A stretch of DNA of 64,000 bases from Clostridiales bacterium mt11 (lineage in GTDB: Bacteria > Bacillota > Clostridia > Tissierellales > Tepidimicrobiaceae), in contig LN874948.1 of NCBI GenBank assembly GCA_001282665.1, positions 938,213 to 1,002,212 of the forward strand, given 5' to 3'. A program made the position numbers and the translations under genes. Shown one piece after another: positions 36,649-44,657 of this stretch (position 1 is its first letter; every line of letters begins with the position of its first letter). The notes below the pieces were generated by a model. That model saw only the letters and a list, made by a program, of their open reading frames with translations. It did not search any database and had not been told where the DNA came from.

Positions 36649-36705
36649 TGACCATCAGTCACTTTCAACATTTTTTATTATACTACTAAAATGACCATCG
36701 GTCAA
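36649..36705 (-). promoter_or_regulatory. Promoter and twin operators of the tetR-RND operon
   Basis: Minus-strand -35 TTGACC (36705-36700), exact 17-base spacer, -10 TATAAT (36682-36677). A perfect palindrome TGACC-ATC-GGTCA (36692-36704) covers the -35, and a near copy TGAC-CATCA-GTCA (36649-36661) lies around or just after the start site. Two matching TetR-type operators bracketing the core promoter strongly suggest repression by the adjacent TetR protein. Confidence 0.82.
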
Positions 36706-36744
36706 CTTTTTTATGCAAGTTTTTAAAGTTTTTTAAAAAAATAC

Positions 36745-36773
36745 TTGACACAGCCTGTATACTCACCTATATC
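36745..36773 (+). promoter_or_regulatory. Probable promoter of the 59-residue gene
   Basis: TTGACA (36745-36750), 17-base spacer, TATATC (36768-36773). The predicted start lies about 80 bases before the GTG at 36859. Confidence 0.5.
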
Positions 36774-36858
36774 ATATAGTTTTTTATTAATCAAAATTGG
36801 ATATTATCTTTTCATTTTGGGAATAATACTTATATAAATAAATGAGAGGAAGATATAC

Positions 36859-37038
36859 GTGGAGCAAAAATTTGTCGTTATAACTGATGATAAGTTTTCT
36901 CATCCTATGTCTAGAGAAGAGGCTATAAAAACGGTAAAGAGCTATGACCATAAAGGCACAACTGCCTATATGGTATCTGAAGAAGAAGCTAAAAGAATAA
37001 AGACTCCAGATAATTTTAATAAGCCTAAGTGGAGTTAA
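36859..37038 (+). CDS. Small acidic/basic protein of 59 residues, unknown function
   Basis: An open frame from GTG at 36859 to TAA at 37036-37038, with GAGAGGAAG a few bases upstream. The protein begins MEQKFVVITDD, contains SREEAIKTVKSYD and SEEEAKRIK, and ends NFNKPKWS. It has no signal peptide, membrane segment or cysteine, and looks like a compact soluble alpha/beta protein. It has its own promoter (36745-36773) and terminator (37041-37082), which support a real gene. I do not recognise its family. A frame-broken echo of its C-terminus occurs at 47252-47278. Confidence 0.7.
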   Translation: MEQKFVVITDDKFSHPMSREEAIKTVKSYDHKGTTAYMVSEEEAKRIKTPDNFNKPKWS

Positions 37039-37040
37039 AA

Positions 37041-37082
37041 AACAAGCTTGAATAATTAATACATTAATTATTCAAGCTTGTT
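37041..37082. terminator. Bidirectional terminator between the small gene and brnQ
   Basis: Perfect 19-bp inverted repeat AACAAGCTTGAATAATTAA / TTAATTATTCAAGCTTGTT, with A-run on the left and T-run on the right. It serves the + strand small gene and the - strand brnQ. Confidence 0.88.
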
Positions 37083-37089
37083 TTTTAAT

Positions 37090-38385
37090 TTAAAATCCAG
37101 CCGACATATCTTTCTTAGGTGATATAAAGTAGCCTATTAGTCCTCCTATTACAGCAGGTATTACCCAAGAAAAGCCTGATGATGCCAATGGCAGCATGGC
37201 TATTAGTTTAGTTAGATAGCCTTTTATTCCCAGCATACCTAAGGATTCAATAGCGCTTACTATTAAAGTAGCATAAACAGCATATTTATATATATTATCA
37301 TTTTTTATATAATCTCCTAAAAATACAGTTAATAATACCAGTACTATTACCATAGGGTACATGAATACCAATATAGGTTCTGCAAAAGATATTATAGCTT
37401 CTACACCTTTATAGGACATGACTGCACTAAATATAGTTGTTCCTATTACTATAGTTTCATATTTAATCTTTCCTTTGGTTATTTGACTGAAATACTGACC
37501 TACAGTAGCAGTAAGACCTACAGCTGTAGTTATACAAGCTAAGGATACTGCCAATCCTAAACCTAATTCTCCAAAACTTCGCAATGAATTATTGGCTATA
37601 TTCATTATTAAGTCTGTTTTTGCTATATCCTTTGGGAACAATGAGCCTCCTGTAGCTCCTAAATATCCTAGACCTCCATATACAAAGGTTAAACCTGCTA
37701 CAGCAATTATACCAGCTTTTCTTGTCATGGACATCTGCTCTTTTTCATCACTATATCCCCTTTGAATTAGAGAAGCGGATATAATGCCTCCAAACAAAAT
37801 TGCTGCCAATGCATCCATAGTTTGATAGCCTTGGGTGAATCCATCAGAAAATGGCTTTGCTAGATTTTCTTCAATTGGTACTCCCATAGGATATACGATT
37901 CCTCTTATGATAAGTAAAGACAATAATATAAGCAGTGCTGGGGTTAATATTCTACCTATTTTATCTATTACATTTGTAGGTTTTATGACAAAGGCTAAGG
38001 TGATTCCAAAATAGATAGCAGAAAATACTATTGGGCTTAAATTAGGAAATATGGGCATGATACCCATCTCAAATGCAGTAGCCCCAGTTCTTGGTATAGC
38101 CAACAATGGACCTATTGCCAATACTACTATAATTCCTAAAAACTTACTGAAAAATGGTGATACTTTTCTACCTAGCTTATCTACATCTCCTCCTGCTTTA
38201 GCAGAAGCTATAATTCCTAAAAGGGGTAATCCTATACCCGTTAAAAAAAATCCTACCATGGACCAGTTCCACTTATCTCCCGATATCAGCCCTAAAAAAG
38301 GTGGGAAAATCAAGTTACCTGCTCCAAAAAACATAGAAAACAACGCCGCTCCAAGTATCAATGCATCATTTCTTTTCTTCGCCAT
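37090..38385 (-). CDS. brnQ: Branched-chain amino acid transport protein BrnQ
   Basis: Na+- or H+-coupled symporter for Leu, Ile and Val, 431 residues with 12 hydrophobic segments. The N-terminal segment with FSMFFGAGNLIFPPFLG is diagnostic of the LIVCS family, and GTTAFE-like (RTGATAFEMG) and FGGIISASLIQRGY stretches are also present. The ATG at 38385 has AAAGGGG 7 bases upstream; the nine codons further upstream in frame include this site. Single gene, terminated by the hairpin at 37041-37082. It fits the amino-acid-fermenting pattern of the window. Confidence 0.93.
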   Translation of the reverse strand: MAKKRNDALILGAALFSMFFGAGNLIFPPFLGLISGDKWNWSMVGFFLTGIGLPLLGIIASAKAGGDVDKLGRKVSPFFSKFLGIIVVLAIGPLLAIPRTGATAFEMGIMPIFPNLSPIVFSAIYFGITLAFVIKPTNVIDKIGRILTPALLILLSLLIIRGIVYPMGVPIEENLAKPFSDGFTQGYQTMDALAAILFGGIISASLIQRGYSDEKEQMSMTRKAGIIAVAGLTFVYGGLGYLGATGGSLFPKDIAKTDLIMNIANNSLRSFGELGLGLAVSLACITTAVGLTATVGQYFSQITKGKIKYETIVIGTTIFSAVMSYKGVEAIISFAEPILVFMYPMVIVLVLLTVFLGDYIKNDNIYKYAVYATLIVSAIESLGMLGIKGYLTKLIAMLPLASSGFSWVIPAVIGGLIGYFISPKKDMSAGF

Positions 38386-38500
38386 ATAAATTCCCCTTTC
38401 ATATAAACTCATTCTTGAGGCTAGTTGTTAACTATTCTATCACTATTCAGAAAATTTATCAAATACTAAATATTGTTAATTATTAAACGATTATTCAAAT

Positions 38501-38550
38501 AATAATAGGCTAATAATAATGGATTTATCCACTATTCCCAGCCTATTATT
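38501..38550 (-). terminator. Terminator downstream of levR
   Basis: Outer stem AATAATAGGCT (38501-38511) / AGCCTATTATT (38540-38550) with an inner stem TGGA/TCCA. T-rich sequence follows on the minus strand. About 50 bases past the levR stop. Confidence 0.65.
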
Positions 38551-38601
38551 CCATAAAATTATATAAAACGCCCTATATATCATACCTAGAAATTTTTTAT
38601 A

Positions 38602-41394
38602 CTATTCGTTTTTTCTCGAATGAACTATCTTTAATATATAACATATTTCATCATCAGAAACCTCTATATTATATACCTCCTCCACAGTTTTAAATGAATT
38701 TCTTATCACTATGAATTCTTCATAACATCTTCTTTTATATTCCTCTACCTTTTCAAATATAACTTTATTTCCCATAACAATCCTTTCAATCATAATTCCC
38801 ATATGAGTAATTAAATTAAGGGTTGAAGCTTCGTTATCAAAATAATAATCAAACTTCCCTGTATCTAATAATGATCCAATAACCTGTTTAATATACTCAA
38901 CGACTTTCTTAGGATTAATAAACAAACAAAAATCTTCTAAAATTTTTTTTGCTACATCATAAATATCTTTTTCATTTTCTTTACCTTCCAGCCCTTTGCT
39001 CTCAATATATTTAAAAAACCTTTGTTTTGATTTTTCATCAAACAGCTCTTCCAATGAGAAAAATGGCACATCTATATCAGGCTGAATATTTCCTATACAG
39101 GCTACGATATCATATTCATTTTTTATTTTTTCATAGTTTTCAGTGCTATTTTGAACTTCAGAATAGTTAAAAGGGAATATACTAATATTTTCTCCCAACT
39201 TTTCTAATGAGTTTCCAATCATCTTTTCAAGCATTAAGCTAGTTCCCTTTCCCGTTGCACAAACAGTTATTATAGCTTTCATCTTATTTTGATTTTGTTC
39301 TGAGATATTCACAAAACTTTTATATATATCATCAATATTTTCATCTTTATAAGTTACCCTTCTTAAGACCTCTAAAACCAATGGTGTAGATACATTTTCA
39401 ATAGTTCTTGTCACTATACCAGTTTCTTCTGTTATCTTTCCGCCAAAATTTTTCAAAGAACCCATATCTACTAATATAATAACACCTTTCCCCTTATCAA
39501 TAGCTTTAACCGTAGTTAAAGCTTTTATATAGGTTGTCTCTACACTTTCTTCCAAAGGCATATCTATAGCCTTAACATAATCTGAGTTCAAAAGTCTATT
39601 ACACACATTTACCATACTACTAGCAGTGCTGTCACCATGAGTTATTACTAATACGCCTATTCTAGCTACATCCTCTTTTTCTACCACATTATTAGCTAAC
39701 AATATTGTAATAAACCCTTTTTCATCATTTGGTATTTCCAATCCAAATTTATCACTTATCCTATCTACTATAGTAGAAGCGACTTTATATTCTTTTATGT
39801 ATGTCTTCTTTATTGTAGACAACTCATGATTGATTATAGGGCTATTCTTCTTAACTCTATCAATTAAAGAATTTATATGAAAAGCCAATATGAACATAAT
39901 TTTACTATCAAATTCTACATTTAAATTTTCCGAGGCATAGGTTACCAACTGATAAGTAAAATCCACAATCTCTGCATCTAGCAATTTGTATAGCTCTCTA
40001 ATATTAAACTTATTTGGGTTAATACTATTAATAAAGCTTTTGAAATATTCATCTATTTCTTTACTTATATGCTCTTCGATTTTTTCATCTGACAATCCTT
40101 CTTTTCTTAGCATGTTTAAACTATCGTATATCTTCTCATATATACTCTTATTAGCGTATTGAATATTTTTTCCCATTTCCTTGTCTGGATATATTATTAT
40201 ATTATCATTAAATATATTTAAATAATTTTGTATGTTTCTATCTAAACTACTCATATTGAATATAGCATCTTTTGCATCTTGCGGAAGCATACTAAATTCT
40301 ACCTTTAATTCTTCATTATTTTGTAAATATCTTAAAAATGATTTTGCACATAACATTTTAACATCTGATTTAAGCTGTCCTATATTTCCTTTACAATCGT
40401 ATAATACCAATGCCTTTAGAACTTCAGGGCATATTATGATTTTTTTATTTATTCTGAAAGCTTCTTGTATAAATAAATCTTGAACCAATTCCACCTTTTC
40501 TTCTATAGATTTTTCCTTAAGAGAAGGTAATGTAATAATTACAGGTATTCTTCTTAGAAAAGTTTTTAAAAGACATTCCTGTGGATCCTCAGTTGTTGCA
40601 GCTATTATTAAAAGATTACTTTTTCTAGTTACAGAGGTTTCTCCTAATCTACAATATTCTCCCCTATCCATAAGAAAGAATAGCATCTCCTGACCATCTG
40701 GAGGCAATCTGTGGACTTCATCTAAAAATAGTATTCCTCCATTAGCCTTCTCCACAAGCCCAATTCCATCAGTTTCTGCTCCAGTAAAAGCACCTTTTAC
40801 ATGTCCAAAAAGTTGAGAAAGTAACAATTGAGGATTATTATAATAATCGGAACAGTTAAAAGATACAAAGGGGAATTGTTCATTATTTTCATGTTTTCTT
40901 AAAAGAGCATATTCATACATTACATTTGCAAACAAGGTTTTTCCTACACCACTTGGTCCAATTATCAATGTATGAAGTCCATTTTGAGGATACATTATTG
41001 CTGCTTTTGCTTGTTCAATTTGATTCCTTAAACTCTTATCATGACCTATTAATGCTTTAAATGGATCTTCTGTTTTAGCTAAAGAATCTACTTTTAATAT
41101 AAGCTCTTTTAATTCTTCATAGTTATACTCCTGCTTAATTTCTTTACCATAAAACTTTTCCTCTATAATCCTTCTAGGAATAAACCTAACTGGTCTACCT
41201 TTAATTTTAATCAGCTTATTTTCATTGCATAGAGTGTTTAGAAGGGTGCTGGCGTTGTTTCTAACTATACCAATATTTTCTTCAATTTCGTAAGCATCTA
41301 CACCTACATTTTGGTTGTTTAAAAAACCTTCGATTACCATAGTGATTGAAATATTTTTATTAACATATTCATATACTTTATCTATTTTTCTCAC
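38602..41394 (-). CDS. LevR-family sigma-54-dependent activator with PRD and PTS domains
   Basis: About 930 residues. In order: N-terminal winged HTH (about 1-75), AAA+ sigma-54 activator domain (about 105-345) with Walker A GPSGVGKT, the sigma-54-contacting GAFTGA near residue 206 and Walker B GGILFLDEVHRLP, a first PRD (about 440-550), a mannose-type EIIA domain with the histidine in VITHGDST, an EIIB-like domain with cysteine in VCATGKGTS, and a C-terminal PRD. Such proteins drive sigma-54 promoters of PTS operons and are tuned by phosphorylation. The start is probably GTG at 41394, spaced 8 bases from GGAAGG; the frame opens at a GTG at 41403 within that site. Its likely target is the promoter at 47116-47133. 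Confidence 0.9.
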   Translation of the reverse strand: MRKIDKVYEYVNKNISITMVIEGFLNNQNVGVDAYEIEENIGIVRNNASTLLNTLCNENKLIKIKGRPVRFIPRRIIEEKFYGKEIKQEYNYEELKELILKVDSLAKTEDPFKALIGHDKSLRNQIEQAKAAIMYPQNGLHTLIIGPSGVGKTLFANVMYEYALLRKHENNEQFPFVSFNCSDYYNNPQLLLSQLFGHVKGAFTGAETDGIGLVEKANGGILFLDEVHRLPPDGQEMLFFLMDRGEYCRLGETSVTRKSNLLIIAATTEDPQECLLKTFLRRIPVIITLPSLKEKSIEEKVELVQDLFIQEAFRINKKIIICPEVLKALVLYDCKGNIGQLKSDVKMLCAKSFLRYLQNNEELKVEFSMLPQDAKDAIFNMSSLDRNIQNYLNIFNDNIIIYPDKEMGKNIQYANKSIYEKIYDSLNMLRKEGLSDEKIEEHISKEIDEYFKSFINSINPNKFNIRELYKLLDAEIVDFTYQLVTYASENLNVEFDSKIMFILAFHINSLIDRVKKNSPIINHELSTIKKTYIKEYKVASTIVDRISDKFGLEIPNDEKGFITILLANNVVEKEDVARIGVLVITHGDSTASSMVNVCNRLLNSDYVKAIDMPLEESVETTYIKALTTVKAIDKGKGVIILVDMGSLKNFGGKITEETGIVTRTIENVSTPLVLEVLRRVTYKDENIDDIYKSFVNISEQNQNKMKAIITVCATGKGTSLMLEKMIGNSLEKLGENISIFPFNYSEVQNSTENYEKIKNEYDIVACIGNIQPDIDVPFFSLEELFDEKSKQRFFKYIESKGLEGKENEKDIYDVAKKILEDFCLFINPKKVVEYIKQVIGSLLDTGKFDYYFDNEASTLNLITHMGIMIERIVMGNKVIFEKVEEYKRRCYEEFIVIRNSFKTVEEVYNIEVSDDEICYILKIVHSRKNE

Positions 41395-41433
41395 CAGATT
41401 CACCTTCCTATATATTGTTTTATCATTCTATAT

Positions 41434-41607
41434 TTAATTGCCGTCTTTTCTATCCAATTTAGTTACCTTGAAATTATTGTGATTTTTTTTCAAATACATT
41501 GCCACTATAAATGTTCCTAATACAACATATCCGTTTTTAGTAATGAAAGTAATAACCAAAACTACGGAGGAAAGTATAACCAAAAAACACCATTCCCAAC
41601 TTTTCAT
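41434..41607 (-). CDS. Small membrane protein of 57 residues, unknown
   Basis: One or two hydrophobic segments (about residues 5-24 and 28-42: CFLVILSSVVLVITF and GYVVLGTFIVAMYL) and a basic C-terminal tail (KLDRKDGN). The ATG at 41607 has GAAGGTG 7 bases upstream; the frame also runs to 41625, but this would start within the site. It sits 40 bases before levR and after the terminator of the sugar operon, so it is probably cotranscribed with levR. Function unknown; a membrane helper or sensor for LevR is only a guess. Confidence 0.55.
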   Translation of the reverse strand: MKSWEWCFLVILSSVVLVITFITKNGYVVLGTFIVAMYLKKNHNNFKVTKLDRKDGN

Positions 41608-41647
41608 TTTCTTACACCTTCCCATCTCATTAAATTATTGTAATTGA

Positions 41648-41681
41648 AAATTAATCCTCAGCAAAAGGCGAGGATTAATTT
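41648..41681. terminator. Terminator of the sigma-54 sugar operon
   Basis: Perfect 12-bp inverted repeat AAATTAATCCTC / GAGGATTAATTT with a 10-base loop and T-tracts on both sides, starting 4 bases past the last aldolase gene. It separates the sugar operon from the small membrane gene and levR. Confidence 0.85.
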
Positions 41682-41684
41682 TTA

Positions 41685-42287
41685 TTATTCTTTAAATAAA
41701 TGTTTATACAAATTTACGTAAGCGTTTGTTTCTATCCTTTCTAAATCGTTGTAAGCCTTCTTTAAATTCTTATTCACTATAACTACACCATGTTTTCTTA
41801 GAAGGGCAATAAGTCCATGTTTATTCAGTTCATCTTCTCTACCTTTAAAATATTCTACTGCTATATTTGCCAGCTCTTCACTGCAAGCTTTGGCATAAGG
41901 TAATACCTTAACTTCTCCATACTTATCAGTAGATTCCGTAAGGGAAGGCAATTCTTCAGCTAAGGATATATAAATCATAGTCTCCTTTGGATGAGCATGT
42001 AACACACAGCCTGCCTCTGGTAGATTCTTATATATTCCTAAATGCATATTGGATTCCCTTGTAACCTTTCCTTCGCCCTCTATTATATTTCCATCTAAAT
42101 CTGTGACCAATATTTGCTCAGGACTTAATCTACAGAAATACTCCTCTGCCATTAAAGATGGAGTCATAACCACATGTTCTTCACTTACCTTAATAGATAT
42201 ATTACCTCCAGCAGCATTGGTAAGCCTTCTATCAAACATAAGTTTAGAAACTTGACATAATTCCTCTCTTTCTTCTTTATACATCAT
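41685..42287 (-). CDS. Class II aldolase/adducin family protein (paralogue 2)
   Basis: Zinc-dependent aldolase of about 200 residues. Motifs: TNAAGGNIS, zinc histidines in LHAHPKET, third histidine in LLRKHGVVI. It is clearly a close relative of the aldolase at 22747-23397 (same order and wording of these segments plus LERIETNAYV), and more distant from the FucA-like aldolase at 43955-44584. The start is ATG at 42287, 9 bases after GGAGG, and overlaps the kinase gene by 11 bases; ATG at 42284 is an alternative. As the last gene of the operon, it is the best candidate to split the bisphosphate made by the PfkB kinase. Confidence 0.82.
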   Translation of the reverse strand: MMYKEEREELCQVSKLMFDRRLTNAAGGNISIKVSEEHVVMTPSLMAEEYFCRLSPEQILVTDLDGNIIEGEGKVTRESNMHLGIYKNLPEAGCVLHAHPKETMIYISLAEELPSLTESTDKYGEVKVLPYAKACSEELANIAVEYFKGREDELNKHGLIALLRKHGVVIVNKNLKKAYNDLERIETNAYVNLYKHLFKE

Positions 42288-43209
42288 ATACAACGACCTC
42301 CTTCATAAACTCCCTAGTTTCTTCTAAAGAAAATTCTGAAGTTCCACCTTTTTCTGCTTTTGAGGTAGATATTGCTGTTGCAAATCTAAAAGCTTCTTTC
42401 AATTCACTTCCTTTATAAAGCATACTTACTGCTCCGCCTAAAAAAACATCTCCACAGCCTGTATCATTGACTTGGACTATATTGGGAGGAATTATCCTTA
42501 AAGTAGACTTTTCAGTACTAATAATAGAACCCTTATCCCCTAAAGATAGTGCCACAATTTCAATCCCCTGCTCGTTTAATTGCTTTAATTCCTTAACGTA
42601 TTCCCCTTCATCTGTACATTCAAGTTTTAATAGCTCCTTTAATTCCGCTTCATTTGGCTTTATTAGATAAGGTTTATGCTTTATCGCTTCAGCAAGACAT
42701 TCTCTACTGGTATCTATAATCAACTTTGCGCCGATTTCTTCTACTAAACTCAATATTTGACTATATATATCAATGCTTATGCCATCAGGCACTCCTCCAG
42801 AAATCACAACCATATCATCTTTATTGACAATAGATCTTATTTTTCTTTTTAACTCTTCAATGATCTCTTCATCAACTACGAAACCACGTTCTGTTAACAT
42901 ATAAGTACCTTCTTCTTCCTGTTGGACTATTATATAGCTTATTCTTGTTTCAGAATTTTCCTGAAATACAAAATCACACTTTACCCCTCTGTTTTCCATC
43001 ATCTGAATTAAAACTTCTCCATTGTTTCCTCCCATTATTCCAGTTGCAATATTTTCAATGCCTAAAGCTGATAAAACCAGGGAAACATGGGTTGCTTTAC
43101 CTCCAATATCATATTTCATATTCTTTGTCCTGTTGTTTTGATTTTTTCTCAACTTATCTACATAGATATTCAAATCTAAAGACGGGTTTAGTGTTATGGT
43201 TACGACCAA
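42277..43209 (-). CDS. PfkB-family sugar-phosphate kinase (1-phosphofructokinase/tagatose-6-phosphate kinase-like)
   Basis: About 310 residues. It opens with VVTITLNPSLD, the signature of the 1-phosphofructokinase/LacC branch, followed by GGKATHVSLVLSALG and the C-terminal VNDTGCGDVFLGG with the catalytic aspartate and anion hole (usual form DTxGAGD, here TGCGD). The frame opens with TTG at 43215, but a TTG at 43209 is spaced 8 bases from AGGTG and gives the usual N-terminus, so I choose it. Product should be a ketose 1,6-bisphosphate for one of the two aldolases. Exact substrate (fructose 1-P, tagatose 6-P or another) is not clear from sequence. Confidence 0.84.
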   Translation of the reverse strand: MVVTITLNPSLDLNIYVDKLRKNQNNRTKNMKYDIGGKATHVSLVLSALGIENIATGIMGGNNGEVLIQMMENRGVKCDFVFQENSETRISYIIVQQEEEGTYMLTERGFVVDEEIIEELKRKIRSIVNKDDMVVISGGVPDGISIDIYSQILSLVEEIGAKLIIDTSRECLAEAIKHKPYLIKPNEAELKELLKLECTDEGEYVKELKQLNEQGIEIVALSLGDKGSIISTEKSTLRIIPPNIVQVNDTGCGDVFLGGAVSMLYKGSELKEAFRFATAISTSKAEKGGTSEFSLEETREFMKEVVVYDV

Positions 43210-43229
43210 ATTCAATTCACCTGCTTTCT

Positions 43230-43940
43230 TTAAAGATCTAACTCTAAATAATCTTTTAGTTTTTCCATTGAAGTATTTAATATATTTTGTTCATCTAATT
43301 TACAGTAATCGATGAAGTCTAAAGCTTCATCAAAAACCCCTACTTGATCTAAATTATGTGCATCCGATGATACAACAAACTTAACTCCATGCCTGTCCAT
43401 ATAGCAGATTTTATCTTTAAAGCTCTTCCAGCCTTTTTTGCTACCTTTCAATGCCTTATTGTTTAATTCAATAGCAATCTTTTTCTCTGCTATTAGAGGT
43501 GTAATCTTTTCTATATCAATCTCATAGTAGGGATTATTTAAATGTGCAATAGTTTTAACATTATCATAATTGTTAATACAATTGATTAACCCTCCAGTAT
43601 TTGATTCTATATCGTTTCCAATCCATGAAAATCCATGAAAACTAATTATAACGAAGGATAATCTTGCAATAGTATCTTTAGGTAAGTCCAATGTTCCATC
43701 TTCGTCAATAATATTTGCTTCTACTCCTGAAAGAATTTTTATCCCATTAGACTTTTTAACATTATCTACTAAGCTATTAAAATAATATCTATGAGATGAT
43801 GCTGGCATAGCAGGTCCATGATCGGTAATAGCTAAAACCTTTAATCCTAAATGTCTAGCCCGTTTGGATATCTCATCTATAGTACAAAAAGCATCTCCAC
43901 TTGCTACAGTATGAACATGAAAGTCACCTATAAAATTCAT
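43230..43940 (-). CDS. PHP-domain phosphoesterase (YcdX-like)
   Basis: Metal-dependent phosphatase of 236 residues in the polymerase and histidinol phosphatase superfamily. Metal ligands appear in order: DFHVHT at residues 6-11, TDHGPAMP near residue 40, GVEANI near 72, SFHGF near 99, AHLNNP near 130 and SSDAHN near 190. This is the trinuclear-metal pattern of YcdX-type phosphatases. AAGGAG lies about 5 bases before the ATG. It stands between an aldolase and the kinase inside a sugar operon, where it may remove a phosphate from a dead-end or overflow sugar phosphate; that role is inferred. Confidence 0.82.
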   Translation of the reverse strand: MNFIGDFHVHTVASGDAFCTIDEISKRARHLGLKVLAITDHGPAMPASSHRYYFNSLVDNVKKSNGIKILSGVEANIIDEDGTLDLPKDTIARLSFVIISFHGFSWIGNDIESNTGGLINCINNYDNVKTIAHLNNPYYEIDIEKITPLIAEKKIAIELNNKALKGSKKGWKSFKDKICYMDRHGVKFVVSSDAHNLDQVGVFDEALDFIDYCKLDEQNILNTSMEKLKDYLELDL

Positions 43941-43954
43941 ATTAACTCCTTTTC

Positions 43955-44584
43955 CTATCTATTAAGAACTTTATCGAATTCCCTTTGTGGAATTATTTCT
44001 GGTTCTTTCTGTCCAAGTAATAATGAATATAAATAGATTTTAGCTATATCTTCTACATACTGCATCTTGATATAAGCTTCTTCTATAGAATTACCAACTG
44101 TTAAAACGCCATGTTTTTCTAATAAACAAGCATCTGATACTTTTAAAGGCTCTATTATGCTATTAGCCAATTCAGTCGTACCTGGAGTTCCATATTTAGC
44201 TACTGGTACCCTTCCACCGAGCATCAAATTTTCAAATACAACAGGGGCTATTTCTTTGTTTTGAACAGCAAATATTGTAGCATAGACTGCATGGGTATGA
44301 CACACGGATTTTATATCTTCTCTATTTCTATATGCACTTAGATGCATTAAAGTTTCGCTAGTAGGCTTTAGCCCTTTCTTGTTTTCAATTATATTTCCGT
44401 CTATATCTATTACCAAAATAGAATCTATGTCTGAATTGTTTCTATCTTGTCCTGTAGGTGTAATACAGATATAGCCTGTTTTTTCATCTTTCATGCTGAA
44501 GTTACCCGAACCATGCCTAATTAGCCCATCTCTTTCTGCCCTATCTGCTATTTTAAGAATTCTTTCCTTTAAATTTTCTAACAT
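43955..44584 (-). CDS. L-fuculose-phosphate aldolase-like class II aldolase
   Basis: 209 residues, the length of FucA. Motifs: RHGSGNFS (phosphate site), catalytic acid region TSETLMHL, zinc histidines in CHTHAVYA, third zinc histidine in LEKHGVLTVG. GGAGG is 8 bases before the ATG. It is only distantly related to the other aldolase of the same operon (41685-42287), so the pathway seems to use two aldol cleavages or two alternative substrates. Ribulose-phosphate 4-epimerases share the fold, so an epimerase role is possible for one of the two. Confidence 0.8.
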   Translation of the reverse strand: MLENLKERILKIADRAERDGLIRHGSGNFSMKDEKTGYICITPTGQDRNNSDIDSILVIDIDGNIIENKKGLKPTSETLMHLSAYRNREDIKSVCHTHAVYATIFAVQNKEIAPVVFENLMLGGRVPVAKYGTPGTTELANSIIEPLKVSDACLLEKHGVLTVGNSIEEAYIKMQYVEDIAKIYLYSLLLGQKEPEIIPQREFDKVLNR

Positions 44585-44657
44585 TATTCATTCCTCCCAT
44601 TATTAGCTTTCCATAATAGTCTATTAGCCCTATGCTAATAGACTATTATTTGGTTAT

